Positions 1-11,252 of a stretch of DNA of 64,000 bases are shown here, in pieces. A program made the position numbers and the translations under genes. The notes below the pieces were generated by a model that searched no databases, was not told the DNA's origin, and worked only from the letters and a program-made list of their open reading frames with translations. Position 1 is the first letter of the stretch. Every line of letters begins with the position of its first letter. The stretch lies in the NCBI GenBank assembly GCA_015680905.1, contig JADFTS010000062.1, positions 62,001 through 126,000 of the forward strand. The letters run 5' to 3'. The DNA comes from Coptis chinensis (lineage: Eukaryota > Streptophyta > Magnoliopsida > Ranunculales > Ranunculaceae).

Positions 1-1046
1 CAACTGAATAGGCCTTTTTAGACTGGAAGTATTGGGTTTTGGGCCTGATTCTCTGGCCCAAAACATGGATCCAAGCCCATGCACGATTTTTGGATCTGAA
101 CATATAAAAACCAAAGATTAGCTCTTTGTTAATGGTAGCTAGTTAGACCTAAAACTATAGATAATTCTAGATCTAGTTTTCATTAAATAAAAATTAAGTT
201 TAGTTTAAATTCAATTCTTGTTTTAGATTAAACTCTTAGAACCATTGTTCTTCATTAGTTTGATAAATAAAATAGTTAGTTTGTCAATTTCAATTTTTGT
301 CATTTACCATTGTTTAGATCTAAATTCCTTTATTACTTGTTATTCATTTCCTAGTTATTACCTAAGATTTCAATTATTGTTTAGATAAGTTGCATAAAGA
401 TAGAATTTTTATATGATGCCTAGTTTTAAATCAATGGGAAATGATAGTAGTATGAATCAAGGCTAAACCTCCATTAGAGGGGTTGAAGAAGCCTTGATGA
501 CGCTTGATCCTTGTTAAACTTAGAAATCGTCGTGATAATTATTCCACTCTAGAAACGATTAATTTCTCCATGAGAATGGGTTTAATCGCTCACATGCTAG
601 TTATGAATTGGTAGAAATGTCATGTATAATTAGGGATTAGAATTACTATTTTGATATGCTAAGCATTCAATTTGGATCACGACGAGTCTTTGTTAGTAGG
701 ATTAAGTCGAGTTAAGGTGGATTCAATTCCCTTTAATTCTTTATCTAGATTCAACCCCCTTAGCATTCTATCATTTCGTTATTCGTAACTTGTTAATTGA
801 ATTCACCTTGTAGTATAGAATTCCCCTCGTAAATCTCTCATTAGACTTAAGACCAATTAATTAGACTAGAAAACATTCCATGCTAAAGAACTAGGAGTGG
901 AACGAATTTGTTACTCCACTCTATTTCGATAGAATTGAGAGTAGAAAACTTGATAAACCGAGGCACGTAATAAGTTTTAGTTTACTTACGTTTTGAGTTT
1001 TATCGTTCATTTCGTAGGTAAACTTTTATCATTTTTATGTTTATCA
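1..1046 (+). repeat. 5' LTR of the Athila element, left-truncated by window
   Basis: Base 11 onward aligns with 13498 onward in the 3' LTR, so roughly 450 bp of this LTR lie outside the window. It ends ...TTATGTTTATCA at 1046, directly followed by the primer binding site. A TATA-like run (catataaaaa) lies at 101-110, which would be the core promoter for the genomic transcript. Identity to the 3' LTR is about 98% by manual alignment. Confidence 0.95.
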
Positions 1047-1048
1047 AA

Positions 1049-1062
1049 TGGCGCCGCTGCCA
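1049..1062 (+). other. Primer binding site
   Basis: The 14 bases TGGCGCCGCTGCCA start two bases after the LTR end. This is the TGGCGCC-type site used by Athila elements, usually attributed to tRNA-Asp; assignment to that tRNA is from family knowledge, with one mismatch to the usual TGGCGCCGTTGCC. Confidence 0.85.
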
Positions 1063-1554
1063 TCTTAGTTACCTTTAGCATTGTTTTCATAGTATAATTA
1101 GTCATTTTTAAGTCCCATTAAACCCACCCACCCTTGTTTGATTCATACTGTGGTTGTCCGTTTCAGCATATATTGAAAAGTTCCGCGAAAAATTACACCG
1201 AAGCGACCAGCGCCAAACGAGCGAGCACCTGCTTTAAACACTGAACCTTGAGCGACCAGCCTAAAACATTGTAACTTGAAGTTACACGGAGCGCACCTTC
1301 GCCAAAGTGGCGCACCAGCTTCTAAGCTGAATTTTGCGGTTTTCCACAGGTTTGTTTCGAACTTCGAGTTTTTAAGTTTTTCAGTGTTCTAACTTGTTAT
1401 ATACACTGAACACGCGTAAACAAGACGCTATTCATAAGCGAAGCAAGGACGCAATCAGGTATTCCTTTCTTCCATACCTCGCATCTCCAGTTAGAGGTTT
1501 ATACTAATATATCAAGATTGTTTGGAGTGTTGTCGTGTTTAGACTTAGACTTGC
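1063..1554 (+). other. Untranslated leader upstream of gag
   Basis: No ORF is seen here. Between about 1180 and 1330 the leader is GC-richer than its surroundings and repeats short motifs such as GAGCGACCAG and GCGCACC. It then runs into tttccacaggt at about 1343, which could serve as a splice acceptor. A clearly similar motif block recurs at about 10,115-10,275 ahead of the second accessory ORF. Confidence 0.6.
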
Positions 1555-3097
1555 ATGAGATTAAGGTCTGGTCGGAGAAAAACACCGAACGTAATTAACC
1601 GTCAACGTCAACAAACAAATCTATTGAGTATACCAATCACTACACCTCTAGCTACTATCCCACCCACCACACCTGACATAATGGCTGAAGAAAGAGAGAC
1701 TCCTCTCTCCGACTTTTACAAAGCCTTGAGCGATAGCCCTAAATCTTGCATCGTTCTAGCAGACCCAGTGGGGGATTTTCGAATTCCCCCAAACATATTT
1801 AATTTGTTACCCGTTTTGCATGGTTTAGACCATGAAAAACCTAATCAACACATGCGTAGGATTGAACAAGTCCTTACAATATTCCATCATCCTACGGTTG
1901 GTGCGGAACAAATTAAACTGAGGGTATTTCCCTTCACCTTAGCCTATAAGGCAGCGTCTTGGTTAACTGCCCAAGCGCCTAACTCTGTGGACTCGTGGGC
2001 TAAACTTGTTCAAATTTATGGAACATTTTACCCACCCCCTAAAGATGGATGAGATGCTTTCCAAGATTCATTTTTTTCGACAAAATCCTCATGAATCATT
2101 TTCTGAGGCTTGGAATCGTTTCACCGATCTGCTTATAGAATGTCCACACCATAACCTAGCAAAAGACACGTTAGTTCGTGCCTTTTTCAAAGGACTTCTA
2201 CATCACCATAAAGAAGTCCTTGACATAATGAATGGGGGTAGTTTCCTAAGTAAAGGAGCCTCGGAGGCTTACAAATTTTTAGAAGATCAAACTAAACGCA
2301 ATAATAATTGGGGGGGTAGTGATGATATCCCCCACTTTGCTAGTTCTTCTTCAACAGTTAAGGCCGCCGGTATGTTTGAGATGAAACCCGATCCAGAACT
2401 TAAAAATTTAATCGAATCTCTAACTAAAAAGGTTGAGGCTATTTCTATTCAACAAAAGCCTATCCCCATCATGAATGTAAACTCCAACCCATGTAATTTC
2501 TGTTTGAGTCCTGAGCACCCTGACTCCTATTGTCCTCTCGCCTATGAACAACAACAATTAGAGCAAGATAATGTTTGCTCCATTAATAGCTATCCTATTC
2601 CTAATGCCCCATGGAGACAACATCCCAACTTTAGTTGGCGAAACAATCAACAAGTTACACCTCCAGGGTTTAATAACCAAAATGTTAGGCAAGCAAACAA
2701 CTATAACCAAGCTCCACCTAGACAAGGACAAGCTCAGGGGAATTATAATAATTATAACAACCAAGAGCAACCACGACAAGGTCTAGCACAAGGTCAGGGT
2801 AATTATAATAGTTATAATACCAATAGAGGTATCGTTCCGATTAACAATAGTAACTATCACAACCCACCCATAAATAATCAACATGAGATAGTTCCAGTCG
2901 CACCACCTGTGACTACTACACCTACACAACCGGATCGTATCGACGCCTTTATACATGTTACCCAACAACTTTTCCAAACAATGACTCAATCAAACCAACA
3001 TATCTTACAATCTATAAATCAGGGCATACAACAATTAGCCCAAGAGAAAGCCCAACCAAAAGGCGTTTCGGACAAGCGATACCAAACCCTAAAATAG
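1555..3097 (+). pseudogene. gag: gag of the Athila element, one frameshift
   Basis: Starts with ATG at 1555 and reads MRLRSGRR... to about 2040, where a single frame change is needed; the second frame then runs to a stop at 3095-3097. The first part holds the retrotransposon gag domain (HGLDHEKPNQHMRRIEQ, later AASWL). The second continues it (ESFSEAWNRFTDLLIECPHH, FFKGL). A zinc knuckle of CX2CX4HX4C spacing (CNFCLSPEHPDSYC) is coded near 2496-2540, followed by WRQHPNFSWRNN and an N/Q/Y-rich tail with internal repeats (GQAQGNYNNYN and variants, about 2725-2830). The product would be the structural protein of the virus-like particle. The frameshift at the CCCCCTAAAGATGG stretch makes a single normal gag product unlikely. 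Confidence 0.92.
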
Positions 3098-3117
3098 CAA
3101 ACCACGACCTTTGAGGT

Positions 3118-4394
3118 AAACGGTAATACTAGTGCGAAACTACAATCGTAGGTGACCTAAATGCCATCACCACTCTGCGTTGCGGAAGAGTGGTTGATAA
3201 CAAAGTAACTATGCCTATAGTTACTCCATCAAGATTCTCCTACACGGATATCGAACTAGATACCGAAATAGAAACTGAAGAGCCTACCACTGTAGAGGTA
3301 CCAGTTAAACAACAAACTAAGAAACAGAAAACCAAGGTTACACATCAAGTCGAGCCATACGTTAAATATAGAGCGAAACCACCGTTCTCTCAGAAATTAG
3401 CCATGCTAACTAGGGATACAAACTTTGAGGAGATTAGGAACGTTTTCAAAAATCTAATGATAAACCTTCCTTTTCTCGAAGCTATTAAAAAGCTACCTAA
3501 CCACGCTAAGTTTCTTAAGGAGTTGTGCACTACTAGGCGTAAGACCAACATACATAAAGGCGCCTTTCTAACCTGAGCGGTTCCCAACTTATCCGAAAAT
3601 AATGGAATTGTTAAGTACAAGGACCACCGGTCGTCCCATCAGAAAATGCACCTTAGGAGATTCCCACACGACGACCGCTTTATTAGACCTGGGGGCGAGT
3701 GTTAACTTACTCTCGTATTATTTGTATAAACAAATAGGTCTACAGGAAATCCAACCTATAAGAATAACGTTGCAGTTAGCAGACAGGTCTATAAAGTATC
3801 CTAAGGGTATAGTGGAAAATGTGCTTGTTAAGGTTCGGGTTTCTACTATCCTGCCGATTTTGTTGTTATTCGATCATAAAGTAAGCTACGACTCTGTCCG
3901 ATCATCTTAGAAGCCCCTTCTTGGCAACGCCAATGCGCTTTATAAATTGCCGCGATGGTAAGATGTCCTTATCTTTTGGCCATCTTTCTGTTGAGGTAAA
4001 TGTTTTTAAAATGATGAAACAGTTACCAGAATCGTCTATAGATGGGGAGGTTAGCATGATTGAGAGCTTAGCTCAATATTATTTTAACAACACATTTCCC
4101 GGAAACCAGATGTATAAATTCCTTTCTTTTGAAACTTCAGATTTTGTAAATGACTCCTACTTAGAGGAAGTCAACACCATCCTGGAGTCCACACCAATTG
4201 TAGACCCTTCGGTTGCCCCATATACTGAGTATGAAGACTTGCTACCTAAGCAAGTATTCATTATGCAAAATGGACACCCTGATGAAACATCTATTGACAT
4301 TCATTCCACCCCAGTGCTTAAACCTCTTCCCCCGGAGTTAAAATATATTCAACTTGATCCGGATGGTAGTCATCCGGTATATCTTCCCAGTTAA
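3118..4394 (+). pseudogene. gag-pol junction and aspartic protease, broken
   Basis: A proline/threonine/charged linker (3190-3576) precedes the retropepsin segment at 3602-3910, which contains ALLDLGASVNLL. DLGAS is the gypsy form of the active-site D-S/T-G and is intact. The following block (3921-4394) reads MSLSFGHLSVEVNVF... and ends with a proline-rich PLPPELKY stretch that in Athila elements links protease to RT. In-frame stops or frame changes near 3574, 3910 and 4394 separate the segments, so no continuous polyprotein exists. The first catalytic motif is preserved; the rest is described only by position. Confidence 0.85.
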
Positions 4395-5449
4395 CTAAGG
4401 GTGACGAGACACGTTTAATTCGGGTGATTAGGGAACATCGGTCTGCAATTGGTTGGTCTCTAGCCGACATTAAGGGAATTGACCCTAATGTTTGCACTCA
4501 TCGCATCCATTTAGAGGATAACGCGAAGACTTCTCGTGAACCTCAGCGTCGTTTGAACCCTGCCATGAAAGAGGTGGTTAGGGAAGAAGTCTTACGATTA
4601 CTTTCGATCGCGGTATCATATACCCAATCTCTGATAGCGAATGGGTAAGACCCATTCATGTAGTTCCTAAGAAATCGGGAGTTACCATGGTACGTAACGG
4701 AAAGGGTTACTATGTTGTCACACAAGGTCCTATGAAATGGAGAATATGTATTGATTACAGGGGCGTTTAAATGCTATGACCGCGAAAGGATCACTTTTCT
4801 TTACCTTTTATAGATCGGATGCTCGAACGCCTAGCCGGGTCATGCTTTTTATTGTTTTCCTGGATGGCTACTCGTGCTATTTTCAGATTATTATTGATAT
4901 TGATGACCAAGAAAAGACTACCTTCACATGTCCCTTTGGAACATATGCCTATAAACGAATGCCTTTTGGCCTTTGTAATGCTCCTGGTACCTTCCAGCGG
5001 TGTATGCTAGTGACATGGTAAAGCGCTTTATGGAAGTTTTCATAGATGATTTTTCTATCTATGGAGACTCCTTCACAGACTGCTTGTCTAACCTGTCTAA
5101 GGTTTTGACACGGTGTGAAGAAAAGAGCCTCGTTTTAAACTGGGAAAAGTGTCATTTCATAGTGAAAAAGGGCATAGTAATAGGTCACATTGTATCTAGT
5201 GATGGCATCGAAGTAGATAAGGCCAAACTAAATAAGATAGCGACTCTACCTAAACCACGGACTATCCGTGATATTAGAGCCTTTCTAGGCCATGCAGGTT
5301 TTTATAGGCGTTTTATTAAAGATTTCTCGAAAATAGCTAGGCCTTTAACTAATCTGCTTTTAAAGGATGCAATCTTTGATTTTAATTTTAACTGTAAGCA
5401 GGCTTTTGAAACTTTAAAAGCATACAACCTCTCAGCACCAATTATCTGA
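4395..5449 (+). pseudogene. Reverse transcriptase domain, several frameshifts
   Basis: Fragments in three frames together cover the gypsy RT. The N-terminal part, 4424-4648, has IGWSLADIKGIDP and REPQRRLNPAMKEVVREEV. A middle part crosses frames near 4620, 4767 and 4830, and includes TTFTCPFGTYAYKRMPFGL at about 4918-4974. A C-terminal part from 5000 to 5449 carries EVFIDDFSIYGDSF with the catalytic I-D-D at about 5041-5049, then FLGHAGFYRRFIKDFS. The polymerase active-site aspartates are present, but at least four frame changes separate them from the start. The stop at 5447-5449 ends the RT just before the RNase H. Confidence 0.9.
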
Positions 5450-5935
5450 CCTCCCCCGATTGGTCTAAACCTTCAACTCATGTGTGATGCTAGTGATTAT
5501 GTAGTTGGTGCCGTCTTGGGACGTAAAACTAGATAATAAGTCCACTGTTATTTATTATGCTAGTAAAAAACCTTAAACGATGCTCAACGGAATTATTCAA
5601 CTACCGAAAAAGAATTCTTAGTCTGTCATTTATGCTTTAAATAAGTTTAAGTCCTTATTTGGTTGGTTCTAAAACTTTAGTTTACACGGACCATCAGCAC
5701 CATTAAGTACCTTCTTGCAAAGAAGGATGCTAAGCGAGATTAATCCGATGGATCCTTCTCCCCGCAAGAGTTCACATTAGAAATAAAGGACAAAAGAGAG
5801 GTCGAAAATGTAGTTGCCGACCACTTATCTAGACTTACAAACGGCGATAATAGTGATTCCGAGTCCATACCGGACTCCTTTCCTCGATGAGCATCAGATG
5901 CTATTTTTTCAAAGACCATGGTATGCGACATTGTA
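5450..5935 (+). pseudogene. RNase H domain, degenerate
   Basis: The region just after RT reads, across frames, a LMCDASDYVVGAVLG-like start (about 5470-5520), a NYSTTEKEFL block near 5590-5620, and a closing EVENVVADHLSRL block near 5795-5835. These are the hallmarks of gypsy RNase H. Multiple stops and frame changes occur between them. Confidence 0.8.
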
Positions 5936-7209
5936 AATTATTTAGCGGCTGATGTTATGCCTTATAATGGTCAAGAAATGAGCGAAAAGAAGTTCTTGGC
6001 GAGTTAAGTTATACTCACTGGGATGAGCCCTACCTTTTTAAGTATTGTGCGGATCAGATTATTCGTCGTTGCATTCCCCAGTGGGAATATAATGAAGTTC
6101 TATCGTTCTGCCATGACAAAGAATGTGGTGGCCATTTTAGTGGAATAAAAACAGCCGCTAAAGTTCTTCAATGTGGATTTTATTGGCCTACCCTTTTTAA
6201 GGATGCCCAAGTGCATTGCAAGACGTGTATTCGTTGCTAACAACTTGGGCGAATCACGAAGCGTAATATGATGCCATTAAATCCAACCTTGATAGTAGAA
6301 ATTTTTGATGTTTGGGGTATTGATTTCATGGGTCCCTTCCCTGTTTCCCACGGTTATATTTATATTCTAGTTGCCGTGGACTACGTGTCTAAATGGATAG
6401 AGGTCATGGCTTACCGTAGCAATGACCATAAGACAGTTGTATTTTTTATTAAGGAGTATATTTTCTGTCGTTTTGGCATTCCTAAAGCCATCATTAGTAA
6501 TGGTGGAACACATTTTTGCAACAGAGTTGTTGCATCTCTAGTGAAAAAGTATGGAGTTACACACAAGGTAGCAACTCCTTATCATCCACAAACTAGCGGA
6601 CAAGTAGAAGTTTCTAATAGGGAAATCAAAAAGATTTTAGAAACAACTGTAAATCCTGATAGGAAAGACTGGTCGAAGCATCTATCGGATGCCTTATGGG
6701 CGTATAGGACGGCTTTCAAAACTCCTATAGGTATGTCTCCCTTTAGACTTGTATTTGGGAAACCATGTCATTTGCCCGTTGAATTAGAGCACCGTGCTCT
6801 GTGGGCTATAAAAAGCCTTAACTTCAATATTGATGAGGCGGGTGTCAAACGCAAGTTGCAATTGAATGAGCTTGAAGAAATCCATAGCGATTCTTACGAT
6901 CTCGCGAAGGATTATAAAGCTAACATGAAACGTGTTCATGATAAGCAAATCTTACGCAAAGAGTTTGTGGTCGGTCAAAAGGTCTTGCTTTATAACTCCC
7001 GTCTACATATTTTCCCAGGGAAACTAAAAACCCTTTGGTCTGGTCCTTTTCTGGTTACTGAAGTCACCCCTTACGGGGCAATCACCTTGGTAAATCCCAC
7101 GGACAACAGTACCTTTCAAGTTAATGGTCAACGGTTAAAACATTTTCACGAACTTCTGCCCCCTGATGTAGAGGAAGTCCTTTTACAGGACCCCGTCTAT
7201 GAGGACTGA
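5936..7209 (+). pseudogene. Integrase, stop in zinc-finger region and a catalytic change
   Basis: The HHCC zinc-binding part is read at about 6110-6240 (HDKECGGHF ... CKTCIRC) and is followed at once by an in-frame TAA at 6238-6240. The core then runs uninterrupted from 6268 to 7209: GIDFMGPFP carries the first catalytic Asp, and GQVEVSNRE carries the catalytic Glu. The second catalytic Asp is replaced by Asn (ISNGGTHF, codon 6499-6501). The C-terminal [16 protein letters not shown] segment is the usual gypsy integrase tail; no chromodomain is seen, fitting a non-chromovirus lineage. This is the longest intact reading frame in the element, yet both lesions argue against activity. Confidence 0.92.
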
Positions 7210-8041
7210 CCTTTGTAATTTGGTGTACTTCCTTTCACTTCCATATAGTGGTAAGTGCACCATTTAGGTAACCGGGCCCTCCCTATGGACTGTGTGGCTG
7301 TAAGTACCGGATCCTAAGTCCACGGTTCACATAATTCACATTTTCCACTTTTGCATGTATTTCTCAGTTTTGGAGTCATGTTCCTCTATGGGGTGAATTA
7401 TGTATTTATTGTTTTTTGTGTTTCTTATAATAAACTAATAAAAATAAATAAATAAATAAAAAATAAAAATAAAAATAAAAATTCTAAAATCATAGAAATA
7501 GCAATCCAACAAGTCTTGGGAATCTGACTTTAAACGACCCACGTTTAAAACAAATTTTGTGTTTCAAAATTTGTATGGGGGTGGGCAGTCGGTCTTTCCA
7601 TCCAGATTGCTCGAACTTTCCATTTGTGTTGCTTAGGCCCATTAGTTGTAGTTCATTGGGGTTGACGTTATCTAAAACTTAGATTTCCTTCGTTCGCATA
7701 ACTTACGTCACTCACGCACTTTGAAGCATTTTCTACCTTCTTATACGTCACCCATGGTTGGAATTGAGTGTTTTATGGATCATTGGATTGGAAATTCTCT
7801 ACTGATCATTTCCATAACTCATTCACCAAAATCGAGCCAGTAACGAAGCGACAAATTGAATTTGAAATTGCGCGAAAAATCAGAAAAGTTCGGAATTCGA
7901 ATTGGGCTTGGGCCCAAACCGCACGCACGTCTGTGCATCTCCTTCCTTCCCAAAATTGCACAGTTGTTTCCTTTTCCAATCCCGCCGGTTACCAAAGTTT
8001 AAAACAAACATTAAACACCAAAATAAAAAAAAAAAAATAAA

Positions 8042-8081
<40 letters not shown>

Positions 8082-8300
8082 AACTACACCCATACCAAGC
8101 AATTAAATCAAACTGAAATCTTCTCCAAACCATTACCACCACCAACCCCACCAATTTTTAAAACTCCGAAAACAGCCACCAATTCAAGCTTCAACCTGCC
8201 ACCGTACCCACCATCCCTACCACCGTTGTTTTTAGTTGTTTTTCCATCAAACTCGCTTCCTCCACCGTCTACAAAACCATTGGTTGTTTCAAAAACTTCA
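7210..8300 (+). other. Non-coding start of accessory module A
   Basis: Contains a TAAA/AAATA simple repeat at about 7429-7482, a G-rich purine tract at 7571-7585 (ttgtatgggggtggg), an A-rich run at about 8027-8078 and then a C/A-rich stretch (about 8080-8300) resembling a 5' untranslated region before the ATG at 8301. No convincing coding sequence is seen. Confidence 0.5.
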
Positions 8301-9457
8301 ATGGCGCTACGACGAAGAATTATGTCGGAGCACGCCGTTTATGTCCGACAGCGCCATTTTACGACGGAGATGATTAGGAGAAATTGGAATGGACTGCGGT
8401 ACTCGATCGAGGAGTTCTATCACTATGATTTGGTAGAACAGTTTTATAATAAAGCGAGAATTGGAGGGATAGGATTTTCATTAAGGTAGCAGAACGCGAG
8501 GAGGGAAGTAACGAGATAGTTGTTGGTCGAGCTATTAGGAATTACGCTGAAAAAGCAACCTAGAAGCGACCATTCAGAATCCCAAGATATCGGAGTTCCC
8601 GCCTTTGATGAAAGATACCGCCGTGGAGGGTGAATACAATACGAGTTCTCATTGCGTTCGCCAGTAACCACGAGAACCAATCAACCGGGGTGTAGCTCGG
8701 TGGATTGGTAGGAACGCCCTGAAAGACAAAGTCGTGACATCGGCCCGCAATGTGCCGCGACGTTCTCGGATTTTGCAAACGAATAATTACAATTTCTGCA
8801 TCCTCGATTTAATTTTTAATGTGATTAGAGGAGTGGGAAAGAGCATGGCGCTCTTCCCGTATTGATCACTAAAGATCATGCTCTTATTTAGAGTCACGCA
8901 AAATCTGCTCCTATTAAGATCAAATTGCATTCTAATGCAAGTATCTATATCTTGATTGCATCCAAGAGACTTGGCCGTTGTGCGAAGGAAATGTGGTTGA
9001 GTCGGAGGATGAAAGGGAGGATATGACATGTCCGGATGACGATGCATTAGATAGTTGTAGTTCTAATTTAGAACGCGTGCAAGTGTTGCAACCGGGCTTC
9101 AAGGTTAAGGTTTATGGTATTTGTGAAGATATCCGATATAGGCAGTTGTAGTTCAAAATAAACAAACAAACCTTCGCATCGAGAGTTGAAATGCTCGAAA
9201 GGGGTCGGAAGATATCTTGTCTAACATGGAGACTATCCACCAAAGATCACCAATCCCAATCGCGATCTTTCGGGATCGAGATGGAAGCACAACGCTTGTT
9301 CCGAATAGAGATGCTACGACGCATGCCACCCGTGGAGGATTCTGTTTCAGCCGAGTCTGAGAGGCATGAGCGTCGTCGCCGAAGGACAGATGGCTCAAGC
9401 CATTCTTCATCCCAGGACCAATCTCCATCTCAGGGTCCATCTTCATCACATGGCTAG
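8301..9457 (+). pseudogene. Accessory ORF A of the Athila element, broken
   Basis: An ATG at 8301 opens MALRRRIMSEHAVYV..., continuing to a stop at 8487-8489. The frame includes EEFYHYDLVEQFYNKA, which by eye resembles the plant retroelement accessory proteins often annotated as putative plant transposon protein. Downstream coding-like traces continue in other frames. The last piece, 9191-9457, ends in an R-rich then S/Q/G-rich tail (SSHSSSQDQSPSQGPSSSHG) and a stop. Athila elements carry an extra ORF at this location, sometimes called env-like; no signal peptide or membrane segment is visible here, so that label is not supported. Numerous stops show this copy is dead. Confidence 0.55.
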
Positions 9458-9649
9458 GTGTTCACCATCAGTTTGTGTTCGCTTGTTATTTCATTGTTTT
9501 TATTGTTTTATTAGTTGGATTTTAATTAAGTTGTTAAATTTAAATATTAATGTGTTTGTTTTATGTTGTTTGGATTTAAGTTTTAGTTTTAATATAATTG
9601 GTTATTTTCAAATTGTGCGTGTTTTTATCATTAATCCCACCTTCCCGAA

Positions 9650-10343
9650 TTGTTTGGGGGTGGTAATATTTATACCGAGCATAATTCGTTATATGATCAT
9701 CTTCTGTAAGGTTGTCTTGGAGTAAAGGTTGAGAATTTGGCCGATATCGGCATATCTATGATTATGTGTGGTGGTAGCATGAAACCTAGGAGAGTTTAGA
9801 AGTTACTATTCTAAATCCAGTATAAAAGATATCAGGGTTGTTATAAAATCTAAAATATGGTTTGTTTCCGTTTTCGGGTTTGGAAATTTTCTATTTCCGA
9901 AATTGCCTTAAACAATTTGGCAACTTGCCGATTCGTTTTGGAAGCTCAGAACCTATTTAAACTCCTTTCATTCTACACTCACAACCCACACTACACCCCA
10001 CCATCATCTCTCACCTCTCACTCCAAGCTTTTCCTTCTTTTTCCTTGTAAACTTCGCTTTTCAAGAATTCTGGCCTTTTCGCCCTAGACACTTGCCGAAA
10101 ATTTTACTCGAGGCGTGACCGAGCCCAAGTTGAGCGACTTCGGCGCTAAACACTGTAACTCCTAAAATACCTGAAGCGACCAGCTTGCAAGTTGAGCGCG
10201 AACACAAACACTATAACTCCTAAACACTCCGCGCTTTGCGTGGAAGTTAGCGCTTACTGCGCCCCCCTCCGAAAACCGCGAAAATTTCCAATTTTCTGAG
10301 GGTTGTTCCAGGATTTTTGGAGTTGTTCAAAAAAGTAGTTGAG
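9650..10343 (+). promoter_or_regulatory. Putative internal promoter/leader of accessory module B
   Basis: A purine tract (tgtttgggggtggta, 9651-9665) is followed by TATA-like sequences at about 9821-9828 (tataaaag) and 9954-9960 (tatttaa). A C/T-rich run then precedes a GC-rich block at about 10,115-10,275 with GAGCGACTTC and GAAGCGACCAG motifs that echo the gag leader. ggttgttccag at about 10,301-10,311 could be a splice acceptor. The promoter role is inference from composition and position. Confidence 0.4.
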
Positions 10344-11252
10344 ATGACATCTCCTATAGTCATACCTGAACAGTCTTTCGAAGACGTGTTGGGAACCGAG
10401 ACCTATGGACATTGGTTCCGAAACAGGATCCTGCAGTTAGGATGGTGCCATCTTCTGGTAAGTGATGACAATTCATATTCAGCACAGCTTACTGCTTATT
10501 TCTACTACCACGTTAGATTATATTGTAATCAGGATGGAGAATAAGAATTCTCCGTTATAGTCTATGACACGACACTAGAATTCAGTAAAAATGTGGTCGC
10601 TTTAGTTTCAGGATTACCAATACCTGATCCTGTTCACACATGGGGATATATGACCGATAATGCATACCTTTATAATTATACATATTTCCATGAGTATTAT
10701 GGGGAGGGTATTTCGAGTAATGGACCGTATGATATTGCATTGCCGCTTGGTAGCCCCATCCTAAATGTAGGCACCACCATGTTATTCATCCCGATGAATA
10801 TTTTAGGGAATGGCGCTTCATACGCAAAACGCGATCGCTACGGTGACATTTTCCTCGCATTAGCCGAGGGACGTCGCCCGATATGACATTCCCCGAAGTT
10901 TTAGTCGCTAGTCTTAAGAGAGCCCAAAGCATGAGGCGTAAGTATCTTCTTATGCCTGTTTTGGTAAGCCGCATCATGCATAGTTGTTCACCAGTATTAC
11001 GTGCACAATTCACAGATTGGAAAAGGGTTGAAGTCATGAGACCCAATTGGAGTGGTTAAGCTCATTCGCAATTATGACTTGGCGGGATGGCGGTGTGCGA
11101 CCTCATTTGGTCGCCTGTACATCCCATCATACATAATAACACTTAACAGGCTAGCATTAGTAGATGATAAATGGCGGCAAGCTTGGCAAGTTATAATGGC
11201 CTGGCAGGATGCGAAGGAACCTCATCTCTTTGATGAGGAGGAGGATGCTTAA
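10344..11252 (+). pseudogene. Accessory ORF B of the Athila element, broken
   Basis: An ATG at 10344 starts MTSPIVIPEQSFEDVLG...; the frame runs to a stop near 10542. A second frame (10593-10886) continues with VVALVSGLPIPDP and FIPMNILGNGASYAKRDRYGDIFLALAEGR. A third (to 11252) ends in an acidic tail, LFDEEEDA. The order (aromatic-rich FYYHVR segment, a GLP motif, then an N-L/I-L..RDR..I/L block) recalls the putative plant transposon protein domain found as a third ORF in several plant gypsy elements. No function is established for that family. Two or three frame changes make this copy non-functional. Confidence 0.55.

Noticed and set aside
8027-8078. Long A-run considered as a retrogene or LINE tail
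   Set aside because: It lies inside the Athila accessory region, with no flanking duplicates or coding sequence directly upstream.
7571-9665. Internal purine tracts considered as PPTs of separately nested LTR elements
   Set aside because: No LTR start, TG..CA ends or target duplicates follow these tracts.
10344-11252. Calling accessory ORF B an envelope gene
   Set aside because: No signal peptide, transmembrane helix or cleavage site is visible in any of the frames.
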